From assembly GCA_035048495.1 (NCBI GenBank), contig CM068547.1, forward strand, positions 26,357,913 through 26,421,912: a stretch of 64,000 nucleotides of DNA. Reading direction: 5' to 3'. Shown here piece after piece: positions 10,560 through 22,059 of the stretch. The DNA comes from Euptelea pleiosperma. Taxonomy: Eukaryota; Streptophyta; Magnoliopsida; Ranunculales; Eupteleaceae. Numbering within the stretch: position 1 is the first letter of the stretch; each line of letters begins with the position of its first letter. Made by a program: the position numbers and the translations under genes. The notes beneath the pieces were generated by a model. The model was not told the origin of the DNA, searched no databases, and was given only the letters and a program-made list of their open reading frames with translations.

Positions 10560-11090
10560 CACAGTTTGAGCCATGTGGCACACTTTTAGGCCTCGCTTGG
10601 TTCAATGCAAATCAGATGTAATGCACTCACTTGCCACGGTTTTGGGATTACAAGTGATTGGTTGGGGGTGTACAAATGAGCTGGCGTGCAAGTGGTTGCC
10701 ATGCCCTAGCAAACTCTTTAAGAAAATGGATGCAAGCATGAACAGCCCAAAAACTGTAGTAAGTGACTGCAATGCAACTCATCCCATTTGCACCAGAGTG
10801 CAAAATGCATTCCAGTGCAGCGAACCAAGCAGGTCCCCAAGTGAACTCACATACCAAAAATCACAATGATTAGTTAGTGATTTCTAACCTTTGAATCTGA
10901 GTACCTAAATAATGCTTGAAATCTCACGGTTAAAAATGAACCCAAGAAAAAGGCTTCAATGCAACGGAAAATCCATAGATAATTGGTCTCTAAAAGCGTG
11001 CCACATGGCTCATACTCTGGTCCATCAATGGCTGAGCACTCATTCATGGATTAGTGGCCCGAAAAAGTGTCACGTGGAGCATTTTCAAAC
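10560..11090. mobile_element. GCCACGTGG-family MITE split by a nested MITE
   Basis: Outer arms GAGCCATGTGGCACACTTTTA (start near 10569) and AAAGCGTGCCACATGGCTCA (near 10994) are inverted, as in the 11909-12228 and 55168-55494 copies. The right half retains the family's AGTGATTTCTAACCTTTGA word. A second palindrome at 10590-10838 interrupts the left arm. Confidence 0.65.
10590..10838. mobile_element. nested MITE with GGCCTCGCTTGGTTC ends
   Basis: The left arm GGCCTCGCTTGGTTCAATGC is inverted relative to a right arm ending GCGAACCAAGCAGGTCC. Both arms contain TGCACTC-type words in mirrored order. It sits inside the 10560-11090 element. No convincing target duplication was found. Confidence 0.6.
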
Positions 11091-11094
11091 ACAC

Positions 11095-11905
11095 CACCCT
11101 ACAACAAGAGAATTGGGGCAAAAAAAAAAAAATTGTTACTTTTTTTACATTCTCAACTATGTTATCTTTGAAATTATACTACCTCCCACAATTTGAAAAA
11201 GCTAACATACTCCTAGACCTATTGACTAATATTATTTTTTGAAAGAGAAAAAATACTCATTTCTTCAGCTTAGATCATAAGAACTTAACATGTGGGTTTG
11301 GGTTAAAACTCTATTGCAATATCAGCTAGCTACCCATGAAACTCTGGTAGGAAATCGCCAATCACCAACGACCAATCTACCGAAGTCTTGTGGCATGCCA
11401 ACTACCACTTCAATGTACAATTTTAATTCCAAACCTCTTTTTTTTTTTTTTAATATTTTCTTAAGAACATAATGTATAATTGAAGAAAGAAAAATCTAAG
11501 TGAATAAATTATTTGATTTTATGAAAATTTATAAGAAATTACATATATAAAAAAGAGATTTAAAAAAAAAAAAATATTACAAAAGGGAAAAAATAACCCA
11601 AATAAGTTGCTTTAAACATTTTTCTCTTTCATTAGGTTTTTAAATTGCTTGTTATGGTAGTGGTCAGACCAGCCAACTTATCTAGGCTCATGGTCGACCC
11701 ACAACCATAGCCTTTTGATTTGGGGTTACACTTCCACCAAAACCCACATATTTTTGTGATCTAAAGTTGAAAAAATTGAGTATTTTCATCTATTTAAAAA
11801 AAATTATTAGACAATTTGGGTCAATGACGATCATAGATGCATATGTTACGTCTGTTTTCTAATTTCAAAGAGTAACACGAGGGTACGTCAAAAGGGTTGG
11901 GCTAC
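11095..11905. other. AT-rich spacer with a small repeat fragment
   Basis: No gene is seen. The sequence CCCACAATTTGAAAAAGCTA at 11185-11205 matches the repeated arm unit of the long-TIR element at 25935-26819, so a fragment of that family is present. The rest is AT-rich with poly-A and poly-T runs. Confidence 0.5.
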
Positions 11906-11908
11906 AGG

Positions 11909-12228
11909 GACCGGCTCAGACACAATATGAGCCACGTGGAACACTCTTAGAGGACTCTGACTGTATGGATGTTTGGCCAATCCGTAGGTGGACCTACAAA
12001 CCAAAAATCAACCTGATTAGTGATTTCTAGGCGTTGGATTGGACTTATTTTCATGGGTTATCTCAAATGTGGGAATTTGAGGTACAAAGATCCAAAGGTT
12101 TGAAATCACTAATCAAGCTCATTTTTGGTTTGTAGGTCCACCTAGGGATTGGACAAACATCCATACGGTCAGAGTCCTCTAAGAGTATTCCACGTGGCTC
12201 ATATTGTGTCCTGTAACGGGAGCCGGTC
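11909..12228. mobile_element. GCCACGTGG-family MITE in the CCDC97 promoter
   Basis: This is a 320-bp near-palindrome. Ends GACCGGCTC and GAGCCGGTC are perfect inverses. Inner arm words ACAATATGAGCCACGTGG, then TATGGATGTTTGGCCAATCC, then GGTGGACCTACAAACCAAAA recur inverted on the right side. The centre contains TTAGTGATTTCTA-type words shared with the other copies at about 10.6, 20.9, 29.1, 52.2 and 55.2 kb. Its right edge is about 73 bp upstream of the TATAAAAG box. Confidence 0.85.
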
Positions 12229-12300
12229 AAAATTACCCGGTGGCCGACGCATGTAAAAAATTTCAGGTTATCTCACGTGCTTTACCCGTGCCTGTTCCAA

Positions 12301-12308
12301 TATAAAAG
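12301..12308 (+). promoter_or_regulatory. TATA box of the CCDC97-like gene
   Basis: TATAAAAG lies 72 bp upstream of the ATG at 12373. It is followed by a GA-rich leader (GAGAGAGAGAGAAAGA). This spacing suits a start site near 12331. Confidence 0.65.
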
Positions 12309-12372
12309 AAACCCAAAACTAGGCACCGGTCCGAGAGAGAGAGAGAAAGAAGAGAGAGAGAGCAGGTCGGCC

Positions 12373-15300
12373 ATGGAAGGCATAGCGGAGAGACTATCAT
12401 CTCTGGAGAACCTATACTTCCCACGAGCAATCCAAGACACCACCATCAATCCCTCACAACGAAAGGCCATTCTTCTCGACCTCCTCGACAGAGACGCTGC
12501 CGTCTTCTTAGGTACCAACACACCCATCTCTCTCTCTCAAAACCTTAATTTTTGTTTTAGCATCCTTAATTTTTGTTTTTGCATGTTGTGGTTTATGAGT
12601 TCAGAACGGTACGGATCCCAATTGAGCGCCGAAGAGCTACGGGAGTTCGATGCATTGAAAGACAATTACGAAGTCAATTGGCATCTCAACCGCCTTCGTA
12701 GCTTACTCAGTCCCTCTTCTGAGGAGGTGCGTTATCGCTCCGTGACCGTCAAGAACCGAAGACGCGCTTACTTGAACAAGCTCGTCTCTGATGGCCACTA
12801 CTTCTCCGAGGACGCAATGAGAGAGAGGGAGCCCTATTTGCATCACGAATATGTAGGCAAGTTTCAGGATCCTAGTGGCAGGAGCATGGCCCGCCCTGGG
12901 GAACGGTGGTCGGAGACGCTGATGCGCCGCTGCGAGGAAGCCCTTTTGGTTGCCAAAATTAGAGGGGAGCAGCAGCGGTTAGGTGTTCTCGAGAAGGATT
13001 GGATCGGTAACGAGAGAGAAATGAAAGAAGAGGAAGAGGAAGAGGAAGAGGAAGAAGAGGAAGAGGAAGAGGAAGAGGAAGAGGGAGAGGAAGAGGAAGA
13101 GGAAGAGGAGGAAAAAACCGAGAATCGTTCTGAGGTAAAATTTCAACCACATTGTGAAATCTTGTTCGTTTGTTTGCGGGAAAAATCTTTGATATTGAAA
13201 CTCATTGATCTAGACCATTTAATAGATGGGTAGCTTAAAAATCAGATTAAATGGATGTTTTTTTATTGTCCAATGTATGATTGTATTGGAATACCCTTTG
13301 CCTCTATAACTCGTCCGCCTAGGCCTTGGCAATTTTTTTGATATTTCTTTGACCGAACTATTGTGTGATAATCACTTACCTAAGACCCATTATGATGTAT
13401 TGGATAAGCGCATTGAATGGCACTATATATTTGGAGAGAATTGCATTGGAATATTTGTGCTGCCGCTAAACGCAATGATATAATTGAATGGCACTATATA
13501 TTTGGAGAGACACCTGTCATCGTTACTCTATCCCCTCCATGTCCAAAAACTCAATTCCTGAGCTTTAGCCTCTGATAGGTATAAAGTGCTAATCCATGCA
13601 TACCAGGCTATGATCCTTAAGAGGGATATAAATCTTGAATGGGCATTTCCAGATTCTCCTTACTACCTCTAATGTTATCGCGGGTGTCCTTACTTTTAGA
13701 TTAAGTGAAACATTCTTGATCCCTGCAACTCTTGAAGAATAATTTCAATACATTTGCTTACTCAAATGAGAAAGCTAATTAGCAATTTCTCCTAAGCCTA
13801 TAGACCGTAGATGAGGTAACTGGAATGTATATCCACAAGTCATCATTAATGGGTCATTGAGATGCAAGATAGGCACATGACTTGAAATAGAGGGACAGAC
13901 ATTGTTGGGAGCACCACCTCTGACCTTTGAGCCCTTTAGCTGGTGTTGTGATAAGGTTTGCCTTTCCTGGGTATTGTTTTTCTCAGGCAACTCAAATAAT
14001 GAAGCTCACAATAACATGGTACTCACTGAAGATATTCAGGAACATTTTGGATGATCTTTAGACCATAGACGGAGGTGTTTCAAATATTCGGAACATTTTA
14101 GGGAAATGATATGTTGCTCAGACACAATTTTATATGGAGCCTTTCTGTTTAACACAACTTTGGTATTGCTACTTGTACATTACGTTAATCTCATGCATAA
14201 TCCATTTTGACTGCTTATCTTCAATTGCATCTATAACCTTTAACACAATTCTTCATTGGCTTCTTTCTCATGGTATGCTCTGGCAAAAGAAAGTTGCACC
14301 CTTAGTTTTGGTGGACACATAATGGTTAAAATATTCCTTTGTGTTACTCTCACATTTCGGATTGCAAAATTGTATTAAATTCCAGTTGATCGTGGCTATG
14401 GATTTGGAGCTGATGCATTTGTAATTTCTTGCATTTGCTTGTGTCCAAATTTGCAACCTATGATACTTGGACCAATGTGGTTAAATTCTTGAGATTTATG
14501 ATTCAAATCAAATTAACACAAACCTATGTTGCATTGATACGGATGCGGGTGTTAGGAGTCCTACACCGGTGCGATGCAGCCTATTCGATGAACCTTGAAA
14601 ATAGGATTCATGGACTCTATGATATACTTTAAATGATGTGAAACAAAGTATTTTTTTTTTCCACATAATACTGAGGGCACACACACACACACACACGACC
14701 TATGGCTAATGTTAAGCATCTTGCAAGTAAGGGCAAAAAGAATAAACAAAATTTTGAAGTGTTGCACCAAAATCTCTATCGTGTCAGACATGGTTTCTAA
14801 ACTTGTTTAGAAGTATCCATGCAGCATAGACTTGTGATTTGAATCTTATATCTTATCAAATCCTACCATTTCGAGTTAAAACCATGTGTCACTATTTGAA
14901 GTGAAAATGTGAACCCTTATTTTGGTTTATATCTACGTTTTTTTTAACAAAAAATGTTGACAAGTGGATGTCAGTGCACTTGCACACATGATTTATAATG
15001 TGAACCTAGAAAACAATCATTGTGGCGATTTATACATTAAAGGTGTTTTATGTATGAAAAAATGATCTCACTAAACAAATTAAAATCATGTGCCTCAGAT
15101 GCATGTCCAAACCGTGTGACATAGGAATTCAAAAGGTTTTCATGATTCAATGAATAATATCGAAGAGATACAAAATGAGAGAGTTTATTTGTGTGGAATA
15201 AGAGGAAAATAAGAGATTGAGAATTTAAGATGATTGTAACTAGGACTGGGAAAAAATTGATTATTCTAACAATTCCATCGATTGGAGAAGGTGGAGGGCT

Positions 15301-18300
15301 TATTTATATAAATCATTAAATGAAGATAACGTGGGAGGCCGAGATGGAGATGCTAGAGAGAATAGAGAACACACATACCTTTGTAGAATTAGAGTATCAG
15401 AGGTGAAAGTAGCTTCAATGAAGATGAAAACAGGTAGGGCTTTAGGATTATATGGTGTATTTCTATAGAGGTGTGGAAATGCATGAGAAAAGCTAGATTG
15501 TCTTGGCTTCTTAAGTTATTCAACATGATTTTGAAGACTAGGATTCCTAGTCTAGGAAAATGTTGGACGAATGGAGAAGAAGTATTATAGCAGCTATACC
15601 ATGGCATCGAACTTATGAGTGACACTATGAAACTGTGGGAGAGAATGATGGAACAAAGAATAAAATAAAAGATAAGGATATCTGAGAACCAATTTGGTTT
15701 TATGCTAGGAAGGTTAATCATCGAGGCAATCTTCTATAAGACGACAATAATACTGGCAATGCTTTAGAGAACAGGATGTTGGACAATCCTTGAACAGCAT
15801 GTACTCAAAATGAGCGTAATCGAGATGAAGATGTTGAGATGGATGTGCAGAAAGATTAAGAAAGACAAAATTGGAAATGAACGCATTCATGAAAACATAG
15901 GAGTTGCCCTGATATGTGACAAAATAAGGAAAAATTGATTGAGATGGTTTCTCATGTACATCGAAGACCAATGACAACACTAGTGAGGAGGAATGCGCAA
16001 GTCAAAGGATCTAAAGGGGCGAGGGGAAGGCCAAAACAGATGTTGATTGAGGTTTTGAGAGGAGATTTTAAGAACTTGACTTAACGAAAGTAATGGCTTT
16101 AGACAAAATTGAATAGAGGAACAAGATTGTTGTAGCCGACCCCTTATCGTGGGATAAGGCTTATGGCGACGATGATAAGTTGATGATGAAATAGTTTACC
16201 TACTTAGTTGAGAAGCTGGTGAAGTCAATGATAATAAATTTTTTCATAAATAGATGCTTTGTCTGCATATATAATAAACATGGCTTTATGTGATTGTTAA
16301 TATTTGGTTTTGCCACCATCATTATTAGATTCTTCTTCTTATTATAATGTTTTAAAAGATTCGTATTCCGTTGGGATGTTCATTGCTCTAGGGAAGGGTG
16401 CTAGCTTGTTGTTTTCCTTTCCTTGTTTCTTTGTGCTTGTTCTGGGTCTTAGTAGATCTCCTCGACCTCTTTAGCTGTTCTCCCTGTACCTTATGGTTTT
16501 TTAATAATAAAATCTACACTTATTATAAAAAAAATGTTCTCATACTTATTTCTATTATTCTTGTGATAAATAAATTGTGGGATATATATTAACTTAAAGG
16601 GGGAATATACTGAATACTCATAGGAAGAGATAATTTATTGGAAAGGGCAATCAATTAATGAAAAAGTAAAAGATAAGAAAAAGAGAACTATCCGAACACT
16701 TGCTTGAGGTATCTCCATCGAAAAATCCCCCCAATTTGTAGTGAATCTAGCATAGATGACCCCTGATTGAGCTCCAAAAAACAGCATTGAGTTGATCTTC
16801 TCTGTCACTCAATCTCAAACTAGTTTAAGTACAAGTAATGAATAAACCTTAGCCAATGTATTTATTTGAGGTTGGAGTGTTTAAGCAGCACAGCCATTGC
16901 ACTTGAAATTCCAGCCTTATATTGATAAAGTAGGTTTCGCGATGTTGTAATAGTTAAATATTTTGTAACAGTAAAATATTTTTGAACCCATATCTGACTA
17001 AGACTTGTGTTGTTTATCACCCACCTTCCCTCTCCAAAAAAAGAAAAAAAGAGTATTAGCTATCAAAGGTTCTACTGTAGAGTATCTTCGGGGGTTACCC
17101 TGTTTTTCTTGCATTAGTCATTGTAATGATGCTGGCCAAATTTCTGAGTCATTTCTTGAATGCCATGGTTTATTAACATGTCTTGAATGTCATGGCATAT
17201 CTGTGATATCAAGAGAAACTGGGCGGAATACCTTTTGCGCATATAAATGCTGTGTAACTCAACAGGATAATGGATTGTGACCATGTGAGTGAAGTGTGAC
17301 CATGAAGGATGCATTGAGTTGATCTTCGAGAAAGTGAGAAACCAAGATGTTGTATTGGACATCCATGACTTAACCCTGTTGTAGCACCTAATTTCGGAAG
17401 ACTAAACAATCATGCTACCTCTCCTATCAGTGGCAGTCTTAGCACACATAGAAATGATTAGAACATGCAGGTTTCATCCTCCTAGCTGAATCCTGGGTTT
17501 AAGGAAATCCAAAGAAAGAATAGATAGAAGTCAATTCTAAAGAGAAGTACATGGGAAGGCGATGGGACCATTGCTTAAGTAGTGGTAGGGTGAGGAGGCT
17601 GCAACATTTCAGCTCATATGTGCTAGGAGAGCAGTTTCCGTACTTACCAAAATGATTTTTGGATTCTTCACATTCTTTGAGTGGGAGAGCAGGAGGAATT
17701 ACCAACAATGTGACAAAGAAATGTCTTTTCTTTGCATTTGGAACTCAAGACTCAAGTGTCCATGTCAGCGAGATATATGATTTATGGCAATGGAGAACTG
17801 GAAATGGTTATGGCTGCAATTGAAATTAGTCTGTAGTTAAGTGTGACTGCATGGTTGGGACATGAGTTTATGACATTATCTTGATTGGATCGATGCTTAG
17901 AGATTGGAAGATGAGGATGGGATTGCTAAGAAACCAAAATTTAAGAAGTTTTAATTGTCATGCCATCAAGTTCAGAGTACATTCCCTGCTGATTCTAAGC
18001 ATCAGTACCTTCATGCATAATCCCTTCCACTTTTAGTTAGTGGATTCATTCATAGTTGCTGCATTTTGTGAAATATGTGAGATTTTTTTTATTACGTAAA
18101 TATGTGAGATTTTTTCTGTATTAGGTCTACTTTCCCGTGAACTTGAGACTGAACTAGGAGGTTACAATATGACCAGGCTTGAGGGACTCGTCTTTTCCCT
18201 CGTTCTCTCAGCCGTGGAGATGTGTTAAAGACTGATTTTGGTATGGTAATTCTCTCATCATGGATATCAACCTCACAAAAAATAGCCCATTCCGACATTT

Positions 18301-19233
18301 CAAGCCTGATGAAAAGTGGATTACAAGTTGAAATATTCTGAACTGTCCAATTTTACTGTTAAATTTAACTCCACGTGATAGGGTTGGAAGTTTTAGAAAG
18401 TGCTGATTTTTTGTGTTCCGTTGGAGGTGTGTATTGTATTATCTTTTTAAAGGAATTCTAAGCTACCCCATAGAGTAGGCATGATCTACCAACAGGATAG
18501 CAGTACACATCATGCACATGAATTTGTATGTGTTTGGGGGTGAGGGAGCCATCATTTGATGGCACACACCCAGGAGATCTCTAAGTTAAAGTTGACACAG
18601 GTGATCTTAACCATCCATTCTATAGACATTTCCTAAATGTCTAAAAGAATGTGGCAACAGAAGGTTGATCATCCAACCAGGTTGACTTTTTGGTATAGGA
18701 GATCTCCCGGTTCCATTGAATGGTGGGATCTGTCTGTATTTTTATGGTAGTGCCAATGGAGGCCAAGCCAAAGGTAGTCACTGAAGCCACCTTCAGTGTT
18801 GATGTCAGGACCAGTTGCCTGTTGTAAACCTGTAATCATGTGCCTTCTTGAGATTATCTTTAGCGAAGAATTTTATTTATCTATATGCTCAAAGTACCTT
18901 TTGAAATGTGTAAAGTTTTTGGATCCTATCTCTGGAAATCTTTTCATTATCTTTTGTTGGGTGTGACTTATGCAGGTGCTTGCCAATCGGGAGGCAACCA
19001 ACAGTGGTCAGTGCACTGACATGGAGCCCCATGATGAGAGAACAACTCTATCTGCTGCAGAGATGCAAGATCAAATGGAACAATTTACCCATATCATGCA
19101 ACAGAAGTTTTTGTCAGGAGAAGATTCTCAGCATTTAGATTACTCTAAAATAGACAACGATGAGACGCTGGATGATCACTGGTTCAGGGAGGCCAATCAT
19201 GATGCTGAGGAAAAGTATTTTGCTGAAGATTAA
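12373..19233 (+). CDS. CCDC97: CCDC97-like (DUF2052) protein
   Basis: Three exons join in frame to 308 codons plus stop: 12373-12511, 12605-13134 and 18976-19233. The first two joints read TTAG|gt...ag|AACGG and GAG|gt...ag|GTGCTT. The product starts MEGIAERLSSLENLYFPRAI and has the conserved core RYGSQLSAEELREFDALKDN and NRRRAYLNKLVSDGHYFSED. A Glu tract of about 30 residues follows. The last exon ends LDYSKIDNDETLDDHWFREA then EEKYFAED, the family's conserved C-terminus. Human CCDC97 has been linked to the SF3b splicing complex; a similar nuclear role in plants is inference. ATG 12373 was chosen because it follows the TATA box and opens the conserved N-terminus. Intron 2 is 5841 bp and holds retroelement debris. 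Confidence 0.88.
13019..13118 (+). repeat. GAA/GAG repeat coding a Glu tract
   Basis: A purine-only trinucleotide run encodes an almost pure Glu stretch in CCDC97 exon 2. It keeps the frame. Mixed GAA and GAG codons suggest it is not a very recent slippage product, but its length is likely to vary between individuals. Confidence 0.85.
13135..15389 (+). other. CCDC97 intron 2, first part
   Basis: No further exon is supported. A 25-bp direct repeat GAATGGCACTATATATTTGG occurs at about 13413 and 13487. A short CA-type run lies at 14679-14695. Confidence 0.55.
15390..16195 (+). mobile_element. RTE-type LINE relic, internally deleted
   Basis: Translated pieces match plant RTE-like LINE reverse transcriptase: a KMKTGRALG block near 15415, then HTMKLWERMMEQRI-like and ISENQFGFMLGR blocks (15620-15715). 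The C-terminal tail has LRWFLMYIEDQ-like, GARGRPKQMLIEVLRGDF and NKIVVADPL blocks (15940-16150). The region between GFMLGR and the tail is mostly missing, and stops and frameshifts are frequent. It ends in a GATGATAAGTTGATGATG-type tail near 16190. Confidence 0.78.
16388..16532 (+). mobile_element. L1-like 3' tail
   Basis: A pyrimidine-rich stretch leads into CTCCCTGTACCTTATGG, TTTTTTAATAATAAAATCTAC and an A run (16527-16534). This arrangement is typical of 3' ends of plant L1-like retroposons. No coding part remains. Confidence 0.5.
18225..18425. repeat. relic of the GATGATCT/CATTCCGACATTT repeat family
   Basis: The words ATGGATATCAACCTC, CCATTCCGACATTT, GGACTGTCC-like and GATAGGGTTGGAAGTTTTAG occur in the same order as in 44.7-44.87 kb. 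This is therefore a dispersed copy of the family that forms the 43.7-45.1 kb cluster. Confidence 0.55.
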
Positions 19234-19427
19234 TAACAGAAGCTCGATGTCCTTGACTTTCATATTCTTCGTTCTGCGCCGAACCTCTGCGTCGTTTTAG
19301 ATATTAGTACTCTTTTTACAAGCAGAAGTTTCTTTTGTAACTATGTATAACTCTGGTTAATTCCTTGTATATAAAAGTGTTAAAATGTGGAGTTCTTTTA
19401 TATAACTGCACTTGTGAGTCGTAAGCG
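19234..19427 (+). other. CCDC97 3' UTR region
   Basis: This is T-rich sequence after the TAA at 19231-19233. No clear AATAAA is present; TATAAAAG at about 19371 and nearby A-rich words are weak candidates for a polyadenylation signal. Confidence 0.4.
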
Positions 19428-19800
19428 TAGTTAGCATTTCGGTATACGGCAAAGATTCGTAAGGGGAAAAGTTCGAGTTTAATTCGGTTTCGGGATAAAA
19501 AAATTCAGTCATTGTTGAAATGTTATATTCGTTTGGCCTTAAAAGCTTGAATTTTACTAATATTTTTATTTTATGTGACCATTTAATACGTTTTATTTAA
19601 AAAAAATGCAAAATTCGTGTATAGAGGTGGATAATACATTTTTTTTTTTGTAAGCGCGGATAATACATGTTTTATTCGTATAGTCTTAAAATATGTGATT
19701 TTTTCTGATTTTTTTATTTTATTTTATACGCATGTATTAAATGTTTCTTTAAAAAAAAAAATTTGGGTATTAAACGCTTATAATAAGTGAATTTACTAGC
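19428..19800. repeat. degenerate ATACGGC/TTCG repeat (copy 2)
   Basis: It contains GTTAGCATTTCGGTATACGG and AAAGTTCGAGTTTAATTCGG, which match in inverted form the right end of the 51.2 kb block (CCGTATCCGAACTTAGCAAC). The remainder is AT-rich and decayed. Confidence 0.5.
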
Positions 19801-19993
19801 TAGGTTTTTTCTTTTTTGACCAAATCAAATGGCTATCGAATGATTATAGCCATTTGAGCTATTACATTCTTGTGGACAATGAAAAAAAAGTCTAATAAAG
19901 CTGCATTTTAATCAAGATCATCAATGTTCTGGACCTAGGGATGATGGTAACACTACCCAAACAAATATAGGAAGAAGGAAAATTGAAAAAAAA

Positions 19994-20336
19994 AATCTAG
20001 GGAAAATTGCTGGAAAGGATATTTCTTCATGAAAGAAATAACAACTAAGGATAGTGCAATGGAAAATTGCTGTTAAGGATGGCGCCTTTATGAAGATAAC
20101 TGGTGGCAAGTCTTTTTCCTCTGAAATGATTAATATATTTGTGTAAATCCGAGACGGCAATATGAAATCCAAGATCGAAAATAAATTGAAAAAAAAGATT
20201 GATTTGAGAGAAAAAAAAAAAAGAAGAAAACTTCCCAGCAATTATTTGTGTAAAGACTATCCTTTAACAATATTATCATTTCACTATCCTTAGATGTTAT
20301 TTCTTTCGTAAAGTTATCATTTTTAGCAATTTTCTC
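19994..20336. mobile_element. MITE with GGGAAAATTGCT ends
   Basis: The left arm GGGAAAATTGCTGGAAAGGA is inverted relative to a right arm ending TTTTTAGCAATTTTCTC. Both arms include GAAAGAAATAACA and CTAAGGATAGTG words. The ORFs here are shadows. A clear target duplication was not found. Confidence 0.65.
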
Positions 20337-20697
20337 AAATAAGTATGAAAATGGCCATTTCTCTCTTATTTTTCATGAAAATTCTCTAAAGATAAGAAGG
20401 CTGGTTTGGCCTTATCTCTTGTGAGGATTACGCATTTGGGAATTCTCTCACGTTTTTTTTTATAAACTTCATCGTCGTCGTAATCATCATCATCATCATC
20501 ATCCTCCGTGCTCTCATAATTAGTGGTTGAGGTTGACAACATGAAAAGTTTTCTACATTCTATCATATGCAGGGTCATATCCTCCATGCCGTCCCACTAC
20601 CTTGAGCATGTCTTTGGTCTTCTTCTTGTCTTTTTAGAGCCTTCAACTTGTCAGTATACTCCACAAGTGTGGTTAGGGGCGTCCGTTTGATAAGAAA
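20337..20697. other. unassigned spacer with (ATC)n run
   Basis: No gene is recognised. A short CATCATCATCATCATC run lies at about 20485-20500. The 73-codon minus-strand ORF across it owes its Asp run to this repeat. Confidence 0.4.
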
Positions 20698-20858
20698 ATC
20701 ATGTTCTAGCGGCCGTGGATTTTGAGAATTCAAGAGCTAGCACTGGAAAAAGTGATGTCAGCTCAGCGCTATCAACCACTGTTGGATTCTTGGAATCCAT
20801 GGCCAAGAACACGACTTCCGAGAAATGGTAGAAAAAGGGGGGCTCCTGAGCCCGACCC
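20698..20858. mobile_element. GAATCCAACGGTGG-family MITE (copy 1)
   Basis: ATGTTCTAGCGGCCGTGGAT on the left and ATCCATGGCCAAGAACACGA on the right are inverted. The core has GATGTCAGCTCAGCGCTATC and CAACCACTGTTGGATTCTTG, shared with copies at 22725, 41446, 41716, 42500 and 54109. The right end GAGCCCGACCC matches the 54109-54281 copy. Confidence 0.7.
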
Positions 20859-20880
20859 TTTATTTATAAGCTATTTGAAG

Positions 20881-21450
20881 GGAAAATTTTGAGCAAGACT
20901 TGCCTAACCACCCACAATATAAGCCACGTGAAAATTTATTAGAGGATACTGACCGTATAGATGTTTGGCCAATCCCAAGGTGGACCTACAACCTAAAATC
21001 AACCTGATCAGTGATTTCTAAGCATTAGTTGAAGTCATTTGTGTTGGTTGATTTTAACCGTAGGAATTTGAGCATTATTTACCATTATTTCCGTATAAAG
21101 ATCCAACAGTTTGAAATCACTAATCAAGCTGAATTTTGGTTTGTAAGTCCACTTACAGATTGTTCAAACATCTATACGGCCAGTGTCCTCTAATAAATTT
21201 CCACGTGTCTTATATTGTGGGTGGTCAGTTAGCTACCTGACCACGGGTGGTCAGGCAAGTCTTGCTCGAAAACTTTGCCTGACGCAATGCTTGACCTAAT
21301 GGGAGTCGCGCAAATCAAAATCTGTCAATCAGTACATGGGGAGATTTTCTCTTGACTAATATTGTGGCCCCACCTCTTCATGCAATGATGAACAGATTTT
21401 GATTTGCATGACACCCTTTGCATCAAGCAATGCGGGGGCAAAGTTTCCCG
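20881..21450. mobile_element. composite inverted-repeat element (two palindromes)
   Basis: The first palindrome (about 20888-21272) is a GCCACGTGG-family copy with extended arms: GAGCAAGACTTGCCTAACCA pairs with TGGTCAGGCAAGTCTTGCTC. The second (about 21272-21446) has arms TTTGCCTGACGCAATGCTTGA and CAAGCAATGCGGGGGCAAAG, both including CAAATCAAAATCTGT words. Outer GGGAAA and TTTCCC edges could mean a single nested unit. Confidence 0.65.
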
Positions 21451-21653
21451 TATATGAGTTTTATGTATGCATGGACCACGTAAGAAAGAAACAGTCACAA
21501 GGTTGGGAAGTATTTTTTGAGATCTTGTCTCTCTAATACGAGAAACATCCGATCAATGGACCACGGGGCCATTATCTGGTATGACATGGATTTTGAGCTG
21601 ATATCAAGAACCATAAAAAAGAAAGGTGAAATCACAACAAGAGACGTATGAAC

Positions 21654-22059
21654 CAACGTTTAAAAGGGGCCGTTATAACGGTATAACGGACTGAAGGCAT
21701 TATTGTTTTTCCGTTATAACGGCTGTTATAACGAATTATAACGCTCAGGGGCAAAAAATGAAAAATAACGGGAAAATAATTGAAAAAATGGCGTTGGAAT
21801 TCAAATTTAAAAAAAACAAAAAAATAACGGCTGTGTTTTTCTATAATTTTTCCAAAAAATAACGGTCGTTGTTTTCGTTATAACGAAAAAATAACGGCAG
21901 TTATTTTCTGGGCGTTTTAATGGTACATAACGTAACGGGGCGGTTCGAGTCTGTTATAACAGAAATAAAGGACGTTAATTTCCGTTATAACAAAAATAAC
22001 GACCATTATGTTCTGAACAATTTGTGAAGTAAAGGCCATTATTTCCGTTATAAACCTTG
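21654..22059. mobile_element. CCGTTATAACGG hAT-like MITE, copy C1
   Basis: The 406-bp element starts CAACGTTTAAAAGG and ends ATAAACCTTG. The interior is built of repeated CCGTTATAACGG, TAACGG and CCGTTATTTTC words, plus the family's TGGCGTTGGAATTCAAATTT and GGTACATAACGTAACGGGG blocks. Flanks GTATGAAC and GTGTGATC agree at 6 of 8 positions, consistent with a decayed 8-bp target duplication. Confidence 0.82.

Larger units (their letters stand above)
16196..18975 (+). other. CCDC97 intron 2, remainder
   Basis: No exon was found. It holds the retroposon tail at 16388-16532 and the repeat relic at 18225-18425. The acceptor TTATGCAG at 18968-18975 ends the intron. Confidence 0.55.

Noticed and set aside
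12277..12372. Upstream ATG at 12277 for CCDC97
   Set aside because: It precedes the TATA box; the conserved N-terminus starts at 12373.
13135..13233. Extension of the CCDC97 exon 2 frame to a stop at 13233
   Set aside because: The GAG|GTAAAA donor at 13134/13135 and the in-frame conserved last exon at 18976 show this is intron read-through.
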